Source: JANQOH01 sp965214495
GTDB lineage: Bacteria > Pseudomonadota > Alphaproteobacteria > UBA7887
Length of the DNA stretch: 64,000 bases
Assembly (NCBI GenBank): GCA_965214495.1
Contig: OZ243958.1
Location: 3,038,001-3,102,000, forward strand
Reading direction: 5' to 3'
Positions 43,687-52,539 of the stretch are shown one piece after another. Within the stretch, counting starts at the first letter, position 1; the number at the start of each line of letters is the position of its first letter. The notes under the pieces are model-generated. The model saw only the letters and a list, made by a program, of their open reading frames with translations. It was not told where the DNA came from and did not search any database. Both the position numbers and the translations under genes were made by a program.

Positions 43687-43998
43687 ATGTTCATCGCCAT
43701 GAATCGCTTTCAGGTCCGTCCCGGCCACGAAGAAGAGTTCGAACGGGTATGGCGCGAGCGCGACTCGCGCCTCAAGGAGGTCCCCGGCTTCGTCGAATTC
43801 CGCCTGCTGCGCGGCCCGGAGAACGAGACCTTCTCGCTCTACGCCTCGCACACGCTGTGGGCGTCGCGCGCCGACTTCGAAGCCTGGAGCCGTTCGGACG
43901 CCTTTCGCGAGGCGCACCGTTCGGCGGGCGCGAACCGGCGCATGTATCTCGACGGCCCGCATTTCGAGGGCTTCGACGCGGTGCCGGGCATGGGATAA
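43687..43998 (+). CDS. Heme-degrading monooxygenase (HmoA/IsdG-like, ABM domain)
   Basis: A 103-residue antibiotic-biosynthesis-monooxygenase fold protein. It opens IAMNRFQVRPGHEEEFE, with Asn6 in the position used by IsdG-type enzymes; a conserved Trp lies near 57 (HTLWASRADFEAW) and His near 78 (AFREAHRSAG). These form the Asn-Trp-His set of heme-degrading members. It would release iron from heme in the cytoplasm. AGGAGG precedes the ATG; it follows the broken hmuV by 31 bp. Confidence 0.85.
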   Translation: MFIAMNRFQVRPGHEEEFERVWRERDSRLKEVPGFVEFRLLRGPENETFSLYASHTLWASRADFEAWSRSDAFREAHRSAGANRRMYLDGPHFEGFDAVPGMG

Positions 43999-44027
43999 CG
44001 GCGCGCCGAAAAATTTCGCATGCGCGA

Positions 44028-44056
44028 TTGACACTCATTCGCAACCCGTCTATCCT
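44028..44056 (+). promoter_or_regulatory. Promoter of bfd with a partial Fur-like repeat
   Basis: TTGACA (44028-44033), 17-nt spacer, TATCCT (44051-44056). The spacer and flank contain TCATTCGCA, which is half of the palindrome found before hemP, so the same regulator may bind here weakly. Confidence 0.65.
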
Positions 44057-44076
44057 GCGCGCAAGGAGGCGGGACC

Positions 44077-44283
44077 ATGTTCGTTTGCGTATGCAACGCC
44101 TATCGCGACGCCGAGATCTGCGAAGTGGCGCGGTCCGGCGTGCGGTGCGCCCGTAAGGCTTACGCGACACTCGGCAACGGGCCGCGATGCGGACGTTGTC
44201 TCGCGCTCGCCCAGACGCTGATCGACGCGGTGCACGAAGACCCGGCGCGGCGCGCGGACTGGGCGGAGCGACGCGCGAGTTGA
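44077..44283 (+). CDS. bfd: Bacterioferritin-associated ferredoxin
   Basis: A 68-residue [2Fe-2S] protein that reduces bacterioferritin to release stored iron. Cys4, Cys6, Cys38 and Cys41 coincide exactly with the cluster ligands of E. coli Bfd, and the MFVCVCNAY start is typical. AAGGAGG lies 8 bp before the ATG. Its partner bfr is close by, on the opposite strand. Confidence 0.95.
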   Translation: MFVCVCNAYRDAEICEVARSGVRCARKAYATLGNGPRCGRCLALAQTLIDAVHEDPARRADWAERRAS

Positions 44284-44293
44284 GGCGGCCGGC

Positions 44294-44452
44294 ATGTTCC
44301 AGTGGCGCGCGCTGAAACCGGTCGCGATCGTCGCAGCGGCGCGCAGCATCCTCCGCGCGGCCAGCGGCGCGACCATTGCCGCCGGGAACGCGCCAGACGC
44401 CCCAGCGGCGGCGAGAGATTCGCTGGCGGACGAAAAGCCGACGCCGGGTTAG
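44294..44452 (+). CDS. Possible 52-residue protein after bfd
   Basis: ATG 44294 to TAG 44452 gives MFQWRALKPVAIVAAARSIL and an Ala-rich tail. It starts 10 bp after bfd and overlaps the 3' end of bfr by 4 bases. There is a weak GAGG upstream. No family recognised; it may be a chance frame. Confidence 0.35.
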   Translation: MFQWRALKPVAIVAAARSILRAASGATIAAGNAPDAPAAARDSLADEKPTPG

Positions 44453-44922
44453 TCGCCGGCGCTCTGTAGCTGGGTGTAGTTTTCCAGCCCCATGCGCGCG
44501 ATCAACTCGAACTGCGTTTCCAGCCAGTCGACATGTTCTTCCTCGCTGTCCAGGATCTCGCGCAGGAGGTGCCGCGACACGTAGTCGCCGACGACCTCGC
44601 AATGGGCGATCCCCTCTCGCAGAACGGGAAGCGCCATCTTTTCGAGCACCAGGTCGGAGTCGAGAATTTCCTTCACGCTTTCGCCGACGAGCAGTTTCCC
44701 GAGATCCTGCAGGTTGGGCAGACCTTCGAGAAACAGGATACGTTCGATCAGCCGGTCGGCATGCTTCATCTCATCGACCGACTGTTCGTATTCGTGGTGC
44801 GCGAGTCTTACGACGCCCCAATTCTTCAATATGCGGGAGTGCAGAAAATACTGGTTGATCGCCGTTAGCTCGTTCTTCAGCACGGAATTGAGTATCTCGA
44901 TGACTTTCGCGTCGATTTTCAT
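44449..44922 (-). CDS. bfr: Bacterioferritin
   Basis: A 157-residue four-helix ferritin of the heme-binding class. The dinuclear ferroxidase residues Glu18, Glu51, His54, Glu94, Glu127 and His130 and the heme ligand Met52 are all at the standard positions. It stores iron as a 24-mer in the cytoplasm. GGGAGGG precedes the ATG. It is convergent with bfd and lies at the end of the iron locus. Confidence 0.97.
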   Translation of the reverse strand: MKIDAKVIEILNSVLKNELTAINQYFLHSRILKNWGVVRLAHHEYEQSVDEMKHADRLIERILFLEGLPNLQDLGKLLVGESVKEILDSDLVLEKMALPVLREGIAHCEVVGDYVSRHLLREILDSEEEHVDWLETQFELIARMGLENYTQLQSAGD

Positions 44923-45053
44923 GACGTAACCCTCCCGTTTCGCCCCCGGTTAAACGCAAAAGAGCGCTCACCGGAGCGAAGCGGATTGCGCCAACCTTGT
45001 CAACTTCCGGTGCGGGCGTTGACCGAATTCGCCGCGTCCCGGAAAATAAATCG

Positions 45054-45848
45054 ATGTGTCTTGTCCGGCGGCGAGAACGGGCGTGCGTTCTTCGGCCCGT
45101 CGTCTTCCTGACGGCGGCGGCGTGGCTGTTCGCGTCGGCAACCGCGCGAGCGGAGGACGTGACGATATTCGCCGCGGCCAGCCTGACCGACGCGCTCGAC
45201 GCGGCGATCGCCGCGTATCGCGAAACCGCCGGAGACCGGATCGTCCCCGTATATGCGTCCACTTCCATCCTCGCCCGTCAGATCGAGGCGGGCGCGCCGG
45301 CCGCCCTGTTTTTCGCCGCCAACGTCGCCTGGGTGGCGTATCTGGAGGAACGAGGGTTCGTGGTGCCCGGTTCGCGCGTGGACCGGCTCGGAAACCGCCT
45401 GACTCTGGCAGCGCCGGCGGACTCGCTGCACGAACCGCCGCGAGCCGATCTGCCGGACATTACGGCGCTTCTCGGCAACGGGCGACTGGCGATCGCCGAT
45501 CCCGACCATGTGCCGGCGGGCCAGTATGCGAAGAAAGCGCTGCAATCCTTGGGAGTCTGGCGCACCGTCGCCGCGCGAACGGTGCGCACCGCCAATGTCC
45601 GCGCCGCCGTGGCGCTGATCGACCGCGGCGAGGTTCCGTTGGGTGTCGTCTATCGCACCGACCTTGGCGTCTGCCCGGGATGCCGCGAAGTGGCGACCCT
45701 TCCCATCGACAGCCACCCGCCCATCGTCTATCCCCTCGTCATGATCGCGGGGAACCGGACAGCGGCCGCCGAGGCATTCCATGCCTTCCTGTTGACCGAT
45801 CGGGCATCCGGGGTTTTCCGCGAGTTCGGTTTCGTTCCGACGCGGTAA
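45054..45848 (+). CDS. modA: Molybdate ABC transporter, substrate-binding protein
   Basis: About 264 residues from the ATG at 45054. A basic N-terminus with VVFLTAAAWLFASATARA signal peptide precedes DVTIFAAASLTDALDAAIAA, the molybdate-site Ser cluster of ModA, with VYASTSILARQIEAGAPA and IADPDHVPAGQYAKKAL further on. Periplasmic. It heads a compact modABC operon (15-bp and 7-bp gaps). Confidence 0.94.
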   Translation: MCLVRRRERACVLRPVVFLTAAAWLFASATARAEDVTIFAAASLTDALDAAIAAYRETAGDRIVPVYASTSILARQIEAGAPAALFFAANVAWVAYLEERGFVVPGSRVDRLGNRLTLAAPADSLHEPPRADLPDITALLGNGRLAIADPDHVPAGQYAKKALQSLGVWRTVAARTVRTANVRAAVALIDRGEVPLGVVYRTDLGVCPGCREVATLPIDSHPPIVYPLVMIAGNRTAAAEAFHAFLLTDRASGVFREFGFVPTR

Positions 45849-45863
45849 ACGACCGACGCGCTG

Positions 45864-46556
45864 ATGGCGCCTCTGTCGCCCGAGGAATGGCAGGCTGTCG
45901 GGCTCAGTCTCCGCGTCGCGGCGGTTTGCGCCGCCGGGAGTCTGCCGTTCGGCCTGCTCTTCGCGTGGTTGCTCGCCCGCCGCGAGTTCCCGGGCAAGAC
46001 CTTGCTCGACGGCATCGTCCACCTGCCGCTCGTGTTGCCGCCGGTGGTCATCGGCTATCTGTTGCTGTTGGCGTTCGGCCGGCGCGGCATCGTCGGCGCG
46101 CCGCTATACGAGTATTTCGGCGTCACGGTGGCGTTTACCTGGCAAGGTGCGGCGATCGCCTCGGCGGTAATGGGGTTCCCGCTGATGGTGCGAGCGATCC
46201 GCCTCTCGCTGGAGAACGTCGACCGCGGCCTCGAAGCGGCCGCGCGGACGCTCGGCGCCGGGCGTTGGGATGTCTTTCGCAGTGTCACGCTGCCGTTGAT
46301 TTTCACCGGAGTGCTGGCGGGCGTGGTCCTGTCGTTCGCCCGCAGCCTCGGCGAGTTCGGCGCGACGATCACCTTCGTGTCGAACATACCCGGCGAGACT
46401 CGCACCGTGCCGCTCGCCATCTACGGCTATACCCAGACGCCGGGCGGCGAAACGGCGGCGTTGCGGCTCGCGGTCGTCGCCGTCGCACTCGCCCTCGCGG
46501 CGCTGTTCTGCTCCGAATGGCTGGCGCGCCGCGTCCACGCGCGACGACGGCGATAG
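45864..46556 (+). CDS. modB: Molybdate ABC transporter, permease
   Basis: A 230-residue inner-membrane protein with five to six helices and the EAA loop (EAAARTLGAGRWDVFRSVTLP). FARSLGEFGATITFVSNIPG with the typical Glu-Phe-Gly-Ala is characteristic of ModB. Partner of the adjacent ModA and ModC. Confidence 0.95.
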   Translation: MAPLSPEEWQAVGLSLRVAAVCAAGSLPFGLLFAWLLARREFPGKTLLDGIVHLPLVLPPVVIGYLLLLAFGRRGIVGAPLYEYFGVTVAFTWQGAAIASAVMGFPLMVRAIRLSLENVDRGLEAAARTLGAGRWDVFRSVTLPLIFTGVLAGVVLSFARSLGEFGATITFVSNIPGETRTVPLAIYGYTQTPGGETAALRLAVVAVALALAALFCSEWLARRVHARRRR

Positions 46557-46563
46557 CGCCGCG

Positions 46564-47661
46564 GTGCTCGAGGTCGCGGCCACGGATCGGTTGGGCGCGT
46601 TCGCGCTCGACATCGCGTTCACGGCGCCGGCGTCGGGCGTGACCGCCCTGTTCGGGCGTTCGGGTTCCGGGAAGACGACCGTTCTCGACATCGTCGCCGG
46701 TCTGCGCCGGCCGCGCGAAGGCCGGGTCTCGATCGACGGGCGGATTCTGCTCGACACCGCACGGCGCATCGACCTGCCGGCGAATCGGCGGCGCGTGGGT
46801 TACGTCTTTCAGGACGGCCGGCTGTTTCCGCACCTCGACGTGCTCGGCAATCTGGAATACGGCGCGAAACGCAGCGCCGCGGGCGCGCCGTATGCGACTC
46901 TGGATCAGGTCGTCGCCCTGCTCGACATCGGCCCGCTGCTGCGCCGCCGGCCCGCGACCCTGTCGGGCGGCGAGCGCCAGCGCGTGGCGATCGGCCGCGC
47001 CCTGCTGGCCAGCCCCGCGCTGCTGCTGATGGACGAACCGCTCGCCGCGCTCGACGGTCCGCGCAAGGCCGAAGTTCTGCCCTTCATCGAACGGCTGCAC
47101 CGCGAGGTCCGGGTGCCGGTCGTTTACGTCAGCCACGCGGTCGAGGAAGTCCTGCGCATCGCCGATACGGTCGTGCTGATGGACGCCGGCAGAATGGCCG
47201 CCGCCGGTCCGGTCGCGGAGATCGCGAGTCGGCTCGACGAAGCCGGCTTCACCGATCTCGCCGACGCCGGCACGGTATTTCAGGCGACGGTGGAATCGCA
47301 CGACGCGGATCAGGCGTTGACCCGTCTCGACACGCCGGTCGGCCCCCTCCTCGTCGCCCGGCTCGCGAGGCAAACGGGGTCGAGGGTGCGTGTGCGCCTG
47401 CGCGCTCGCGATATCGCGCTCGCACTGGATCCGCCGCACCGGGTGAGCGTGATCAACGTCGTGCCCGGCACGGTGGCGGGCCTCGACCGGCGGACGGACG
47501 GCGTCGTCGCGGTCGCCATCGAGGCGGAGTCGGGCGTCCGCTTACGCGCCGACGTCACCGCACTCGCCGCCGCCCGGCTTGCCCTGGAACCCGGCAAGCC
47601 GGTTCACGCGATGATCAAGGCGGTGGCCGTCGAACGGTTCCCGTATCGCGGCGGCGCCTGA
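46564..47661 (+). CDS. modC: Molybdate ABC transporter, ATP-binding protein
   Basis: A 365-residue ATPase: Walker A FGRSGSGKTTVLD (residues 30-42), signature LSGGERQRVAIGRALL near 130, Walker B LLLMDEPLAALD near 152, switch His in VSHAVEEV near 190. The C-terminal 70-residue TOBE (molybdate-binding) domain starts near 290. Start is GTG at 46564. Molybdate feeds molybdopterin enzymes. Confidence 0.95.
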   Translation: MLEVAATDRLGAFALDIAFTAPASGVTALFGRSGSGKTTVLDIVAGLRRPREGRVSIDGRILLDTARRIDLPANRRRVGYVFQDGRLFPHLDVLGNLEYGAKRSAAGAPYATLDQVVALLDIGPLLRRRPATLSGGERQRVAIGRALLASPALLLMDEPLAALDGPRKAEVLPFIERLHREVRVPVVYVSHAVEEVLRIADTVVLMDAGRMAAAGPVAEIASRLDEAGFTDLADAGTVFQATVESHDADQALTRLDTPVGPLLVARLARQTGSRVRVRLRARDIALALDPPHRVSVINVVPGTVAGLDRRTDGVVAVAIEAESGVRLRADVTALAAARLALEPGKPVHAMIKAVAVERFPYRGGA

Positions 47662-47785
47662 CCGGCGGCGGCCCGGTTCGAGGCGTCACGTCGTCTCGAC
47701 CGCTTCGGAGCCGGCCGCTATTCTGCCCGTCCTCGTTCCCATGCGCGGACGAACGGTGACCGCGCGCGCCGTGGAGACGCCGCAT

Positions 47786-50062
47786 ATGGCGACACGAGAT
47801 TCGCAGAATCCCGGCCGTTTCGGTTCGCCGGCTTCGAGGGCGACGGCGCTCGCGCTGGCGGGCGCATTGCTTGCGGGGTGCAGCGGCGGCATCGAAACGA
47901 CGATGTCCGAGCCTGGCCCGCCATCGACGCCTCCTCCGACAACACCCGCGGACGAATTCGACACGCAATGGGGGCTGGCGGCGATCGGCGCCGATCGGGC
48001 TTACGACAATCTCGCCCGCGCGGTAGGCGGTGCGGCAGCCCCCGGCGCCGGCGTGACGATCGGCTTCATCGATTCCGGGATCGATCTGCACCATCCCGAA
48101 TTCGCGGGCGGCGACAGGACGGTCACCGAAGACTTTCTGCTCGGCGCACAGGACGAAACCACCGCCACCTTCGCCTTCGAGGGTTCTTCGCACGGAACCG
48201 CGGTTGCCTCGGTTGCCGCCGCAGCGCGCGACGGCGAGGGCATCCACGGGGTCGCCTGGGGCGCGAACGTGAAAATGTTCGCGATTCCTCTCCGCAGCGG
48301 CGGTCTCCCCCGGCAGGAGTCGGATCCGTATATCGAGGTCTCCCTGGCGTATATCGAGCTCGCTGCGGCGCGAAACGCAGCCGTCTTCACTTACGTCCTG
48401 TCGGAGAACGTCGATATCGTGAACGCGAGCTACGGCATCGAAGGGATCGTGGAGAACTATCAGACGGCGGCGCTGCGGCAGAACGCCGAGCTGTTGATCG
48501 AAGCGCTCGCACAACGGGATTCTCCCGACAAGACGATCGTCGTCTGGGCGGCCGGCAACGCTCACGGCCACTCATGCGAGTCCGGGCCGAGCTGCGTGAG
48601 CGGGGCGATCGACGCGAGTTCGGTCGAAGTGTGGGCGGGTCTGCCGCTCGTGGCTCCCGAACTGCGCGGCCATGTCGTCGCCGCGGCGGCGGTAACGGAG
48701 GCAGGCGGAATCGCGAATTTCTCCAACCGCTGCGGGGTCGCCGCCGACTGGTGCATTGCGGCTCCGGGTTCGGATATGGCCGTCGCCTATTTCGGCTATG
48801 TCCCGGAGGATCAGGCTCCCGGCAGAGGGTGGTACACCGGCGGCTTCCAGGGCACTTCCTACGCCGCGCCGATGGTCTCCGGCGGCCTCGCGGTCATGAA
48901 ACAGCTTTTTCGCAGCCAGCTTTCGAACACCGCGCTGGTCGCCCGACTGTTCGCGACCGCCGACAAGGACGGCATCTACGCTGACCGGGACGTTTACGGC
49001 CAGGGGATGATGGACCTCGACGCCGCGACCCGTCCGGTGGGAACGACAACCGTCGCCGCGGACGGACGGGTGGGCGGCGCCGGGGCCGGCCTGGCGCAGA
49101 CCCGACTTGCGCTCGGGCGGGCGTTCGGCGACGGGTTGGCGGCGTCGTTGGCGGGGCGCGAGATCGCTGCGTTCGACTCGCTGGGTGCGCCGTTCTGGTT
49201 CGATCTCGGCAGTCTCGTCGGGGCCGCGGCCGCGCGTTCGCCGACCGACCGCCTACGCACGTTCATGGCGCCCGACCGCCGCCGCGACCGTCCTGCGGAC
49301 CGCGCATGGCGAGCGTTGACCGCGAGCGGCGCCGCGTCGCGGATCGGGCCGCTCGACGCGACGGATGCGGGCGGCCATCTTGCGCTTGCCGGCAACGCGG
49401 TCCGCGCGCGCGTCGACACCGGCGCTCTCGCCGCAACCGCATTCGCCAGTTACGACGGCGAGGGTTTCGGCGGACGGCCTGCCGTCGCCGGGGCCGCTCT
49501 GTCATGGCGGCCAAGCGGCGTGCCAGCGGGCCTGAAGGCGGGCTGGCTGTTGGAGAGCGACCGCGCACTTGGCGCCCGCTCGACGGGAGCGTTCGGAACG
49601 CTCGCGGCCCAGACCACCTTCGCCGGGATTCAGACCGTGTTCGACGCCGGCTCGTGGCGTGTGGGAGCGAGCGCCGAACTTGGCGTCGCGGCACCGCGCC
49701 ATGGCCGCGGGCTGATCGCCGACCTCTCCGGACTCACAACCAGCGCCTTCGCGCTCGATGCGCAACGCAGGCTCGCCGGCGGCAGGCTGCACGTGTCGTT
49801 ATCGCAGCCGCTGCGGGTCGAAACCGGGCGCGCTGCGCTTTCGATACCGGTCGGTCGCACGCCGGGGGGCGCCGTGCTGCGGCAATCGGTAACGGCCGGT
49901 CTGGCGCCCTCCGGCAGGCAGATCGACGCGGCGGCGGAATGGCGCCGGCCGCTGGCCGTCGGCGAGGCCCGCCTCGGCATCCACTTGACCCGCCACCCCC
50001 GGCATGACTCCGCGGCGACACCCGATGCCGCGTTGTTGGCCGGGTGGCGCACCGCGTTCTGA
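47786..50062 (+). CDS. Lipidated subtilisin-type autotransporter (NalP-like layout)
   Basis: About 758 residues. The signal peptide ends with a lipobox (ALAGALLAGC), so the N-terminus is probably lipidated. Residues about 60-440 are an S8 subtilase with Asp in GFIDSGIDLHHPEF, His in SSHGTAVASVAAA and Ser in GTSYAAPMVSGG. About 480-758 form a beta-barrel autotransporter domain ending in AGWRTAF, with the terminal Phe recognised by the BAM complex. Neisserial NalP has the same order (lipobox, subtilase, barrel) and cuts surface lipoproteins. Start chosen at ATG 47786 (GGAGA ahead); an in-frame ATG at 47741 is possible. Confidence 0.88.
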   Translation: MATRDSQNPGRFGSPASRATALALAGALLAGCSGGIETTMSEPGPPSTPPPTTPADEFDTQWGLAAIGADRAYDNLARAVGGAAAPGAGVTIGFIDSGIDLHHPEFAGGDRTVTEDFLLGAQDETTATFAFEGSSHGTAVASVAAAARDGEGIHGVAWGANVKMFAIPLRSGGLPRQESDPYIEVSLAYIELAAARNAAVFTYVLSENVDIVNASYGIEGIVENYQTAALRQNAELLIEALAQRDSPDKTIVVWAAGNAHGHSCESGPSCVSGAIDASSVEVWAGLPLVAPELRGHVVAAAAVTEAGGIANFSNRCGVAADWCIAAPGSDMAVAYFGYVPEDQAPGRGWYTGGFQGTSYAAPMVSGGLAVMKQLFRSQLSNTALVARLFATADKDGIYADRDVYGQGMMDLDAATRPVGTTTVAADGRVGGAGAGLAQTRLALGRAFGDGLAASLAGREIAAFDSLGAPFWFDLGSLVGAAAARSPTDRLRTFMAPDRRRDRPADRAWRALTASGAASRIGPLDATDAGGHLALAGNAVRARVDTGALAATAFASYDGEGFGGRPAVAGAALSWRPSGVPAGLKAGWLLESDRALGARSTGAFGTLAAQTTFAGIQTVFDAGSWRVGASAELGVAAPRHGRGLIADLSGLTTSAFALDAQRRLAGGRLHVSLSQPLRVETGRAALSIPVGRTPGGAVLRQSVTAGLAPSGRQIDAAAEWRRPLAVGEARLGIHLTRHPRHDSAATPDAALLAGWRTAF

Positions 50063-50089
50063 CAGTTCGGCGAGCCTCGGGAGAGACGG

Positions 50090-51778
50090 GTGAACGATGC
50101 TTCGAAGCCGCGAACCGGCGGCGAGATACTGGTCGATGCGCTGCGCTTGCACGGTGTCGATACCGTGTTCTGCGTGCCGGGCGAAAGCTATCTCGCGGCG
50201 CTCGACGCCCTCTACGGCGCGCGCAACCGGATCAGGGTCGTGACCTGCCGCCAGGAAGGCGGCGCGGCCTACATGGCGGAAGCGTTCGGCAAGGCGACGG
50301 GAAAACCCGGCGTGTGCTTCGTGACCCGCGGGCCGGGCGCGTGCAACGCCGCGATCGGCGTGCATACGGCGATGCAGGACTCGACTCCGATGATTCTGTT
50401 CGTCGGCCAGGTGGCGCGCGACGCCTTCGGTCGCGAGGGGTTCCAGGAAATCGACTACCGCCAGATGTTCCAGCCGCCGATCGCCAAGCTGGCGCTGCAG
50501 ATCGACGACGCGAAGCGCATTCCCGAACTGGTCCATCACGCCTTTCGCACGGCGTGTTCCGGGCGCCGGGGGCCGGTCGTGGTCGCGCTGCCGGAAGACA
50601 TGCTGCGCGATACGGCGACGGTCGCCGACGGGCAGCCCTATGAAGCCGTGCAGCCGCATCCCGGCCCCGAGGCGATGGCCGCCTTGCGCAAGAGAATGGC
50701 CGCGGCCGAACGCCCGCTGATGATGCTCGGCGGCTCCGGCTGGAGCGCCGCCGCCTGCGCCGATGCGCGGGCTTTCGCCGAGGCGAACGGCCTTCCCGTC
50801 TGCGTGTCGTTCCGCCGCCAGGACCTGTTCGACAACACGCATCCCCATTATGTCGGCGATCTCTCCACCTCTGTCGATCCGAAGCTGGTGGCGCGGGTCC
50901 GCGCCGCCGATCTGCTGCTGGTGGTCGGCGCCCGCCTCGGCGAAATGACCACGCGCGGCTACGCCATGCTCGACTTGCCGGCGCCGCGCCAGGAACTCGT
51001 GCACGTCTATCCCGAAGCGGAAGAGATCGGGCGCGTTTTCCAACCGGCCCTGTCGATCGCCTCCGGGGCGGCGGCGTTCATGAAAGCGGCGCGGGCCCTC
51101 GATGGGGTGAACGGCGGGCGATGGGCCGGCTGGCTGGCGGACGCACGCGCCGACCACATGGCCTATCTGACACCGCGCCGTTTCGAAGGTGCGGTCGATA
51201 TGGCGGCCATCGTGGCGGCGGTGCAGGAGGCGATGCCCGACGCCATCGTCACGGTGGATGCAGGCAATTTCTCAGGCTGGCCGCAACGGTTCTGGCGCTT
51301 CCGCCGCTACCCGTCGGAACTGGGGCCCACCGACGGCGCGATGGGCTACGGCATTCCTGCCGGCATCGCCGCGAAAATCGCCTGCCCCGACCGCGACGTC
51401 GTGACCTTCGTGGGCGACGGCGGCTACATGATGACCGGCCAGGAGATCGCGACCGCCGTGCATCACGGCGCCGCGGCGATCGTCGTGGTGGTGAACAATG
51501 GCGCGTTCGGCACGATCCGCATGCACCAGGAGCGCGACTATCCCGGCCGGCCCATCGCGACAGCGCTGACCAACCCCGATTTCGCAGCCGTCGCGCGCGC
51601 CTGCGGCGCGCATGGAGAAACGGTGACCGCGACCGCCGAGTTCGCCCCGGCGCTCGCGCGGGCGCGCGCCTCGGGCAAGTGCGCGGTCATCGAGGTGCGT
51701 CTCGATCTCGAAGTGATCACCACTCGCGCCACCCTGTCCGAGGTTCGCGCCGCGGCGGTCCGCGACCGAAGCGCGTGA
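50090..51778 (+). CDS. TPP-dependent acetolactate-synthase-like enzyme
   Basis: 562 residues with the three-domain layout of the acetolactate synthase / benzoylformate decarboxylase family. The N-terminal VFCVPGESYLAALDAL carries the catalytic Glu; the middle domain (RPLMMLGGSGWSAA) is FAD- or structural-type; and the C-terminal TPP motif is FVGDGGYMMTGQEIATAV with VVVVNN. The true reaction may be decarboxylation of a 2-oxoacid. It starts at GTG 50090 after GGGAGAG, and its TGA overlaps the start of the next SDR gene (GTGA), so it leads a three-gene operon with an SDR and an enolase-superfamily enzyme. Confidence 0.88.
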   Translation: MNDASKPRTGGEILVDALRLHGVDTVFCVPGESYLAALDALYGARNRIRVVTCRQEGGAAYMAEAFGKATGKPGVCFVTRGPGACNAAIGVHTAMQDSTPMILFVGQVARDAFGREGFQEIDYRQMFQPPIAKLALQIDDAKRIPELVHHAFRTACSGRRGPVVVALPEDMLRDTATVADGQPYEAVQPHPGPEAMAALRKRMAAAERPLMMLGGSGWSAAACADARAFAEANGLPVCVSFRRQDLFDNTHPHYVGDLSTSVDPKLVARVRAADLLLVVGARLGEMTTRGYAMLDLPAPRQELVHVYPEAEEIGRVFQPALSIASGAAAFMKAARALDGVNGGRWAGWLADARADHMAYLTPRRFEGAVDMAAIVAAVQEAMPDAIVTVDAGNFSGWPQRFWRFRRYPSELGPTDGAMGYGIPAGIAAKIACPDRDVVTFVGDGGYMMTGQEIATAVHHGAAAIVVVVNNGAFGTIRMHQERDYPGRPIATALTNPDFAAVARACGAHGETVTATAEFAPALARARASGKCAVIEVRLDLEVITTRATLSEVRAAAVRDRSA

Positions 51779-52539
51779 CGATCGCCGACTTTCGCACGGC
51801 GCTGGTCTCCGGCGCGACCAGCGGAATCGGCCGCGCCTGCGCGCGCGCCCTCGCCGAACGCGGCCTCGCGGTGGTCGCGACCGGACGCCGCCGCGACCGC
51901 CTCGAGGCGCTGGCCGCGGAGACCGGTTGCGAGACGCTCGCGCTCGACCTGCGCGACCGCGATGCGGTTTACGCCGCGCTCGGCGAGCGCGAGATCGACG
52001 TTCTGGTGAACGCCGCCGGAGTCGGGCGCGGCATGGAGTCGTTCCTGGACGCGTCGCCCGACGACCTCGACGCGACGCTCGTCACCAACGCGACCGCGCT
52101 GATCCACGTTACCCGGGCGATACTCCCCGGAATGCGCGCGCGGGGCCGCGGCCACGTGGTCAATATCGGCTCGGTGGCGGGGCTGTATCCGCTATTCACA
52201 GCGATCTACGGCGCGTCCAAAGGCGCGGTGCATCTGTTCTCGCAGAACCTGAGAATCGAGTTGCTCGGCTCCGGCGTCCGGGTGACCGAACTGTGCCCCG
52301 GGCGGGTGCGCACCGAGTTCTTCGAGACCGCGATCGACGACCCGGAAACCATCGAACGACTCGCGACGGGCTTCAAACTGCTCGAGCCCGAAGACATCGC
52401 GGCGGCGGCGCTCTACGCCATCGACGCGCCGTGGCACGTTCATGTCGCTACCATCGAACTGATCGCCGCCGAACAGGCGCCGGGCGGCGTCGCCGTCAAA
52501 CCGATCGAAAGAGGCTCCGATGAAGATCACCGCGATTGA
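51775..52539 (+). CDS. SDR-family NAD(P)-dependent oxidoreductase
   Basis: 254 residues of a classical short-chain dehydrogenase. The cofactor motif SGATSGIGRACA, NAAGVG near 80, catalytic Ser in VNIGSVAG and Tyr/Lys in IYGASKGAVHL are all present (unlike the SDR at 3204). ATGRRRDR after the second strand suggests NADP. It overlaps the TPP enzyme by 4 bp and the racemase-like gene by 20 bp, so the three act in one pathway, probably of a sugar acid or branched 2-oxoacid. Confidence 0.92.
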   Translation: MTIADFRTALVSGATSGIGRACARALAERGLAVVATGRRRDRLEALAAETGCETLALDLRDRDAVYAALGEREIDVLVNAAGVGRGMESFLDASPDDLDATLVTNATALIHVTRAILPGMRARGRGHVVNIGSVAGLYPLFTAIYGASKGAVHLFSQNLRIELLGSGVRVTELCPGRVRTEFFETAIDDPETIERLATGFKLLEPEDIAAAALYAIDAPWHVHVATIELIAAEQAPGGVAVKPIERGSDEDHRD

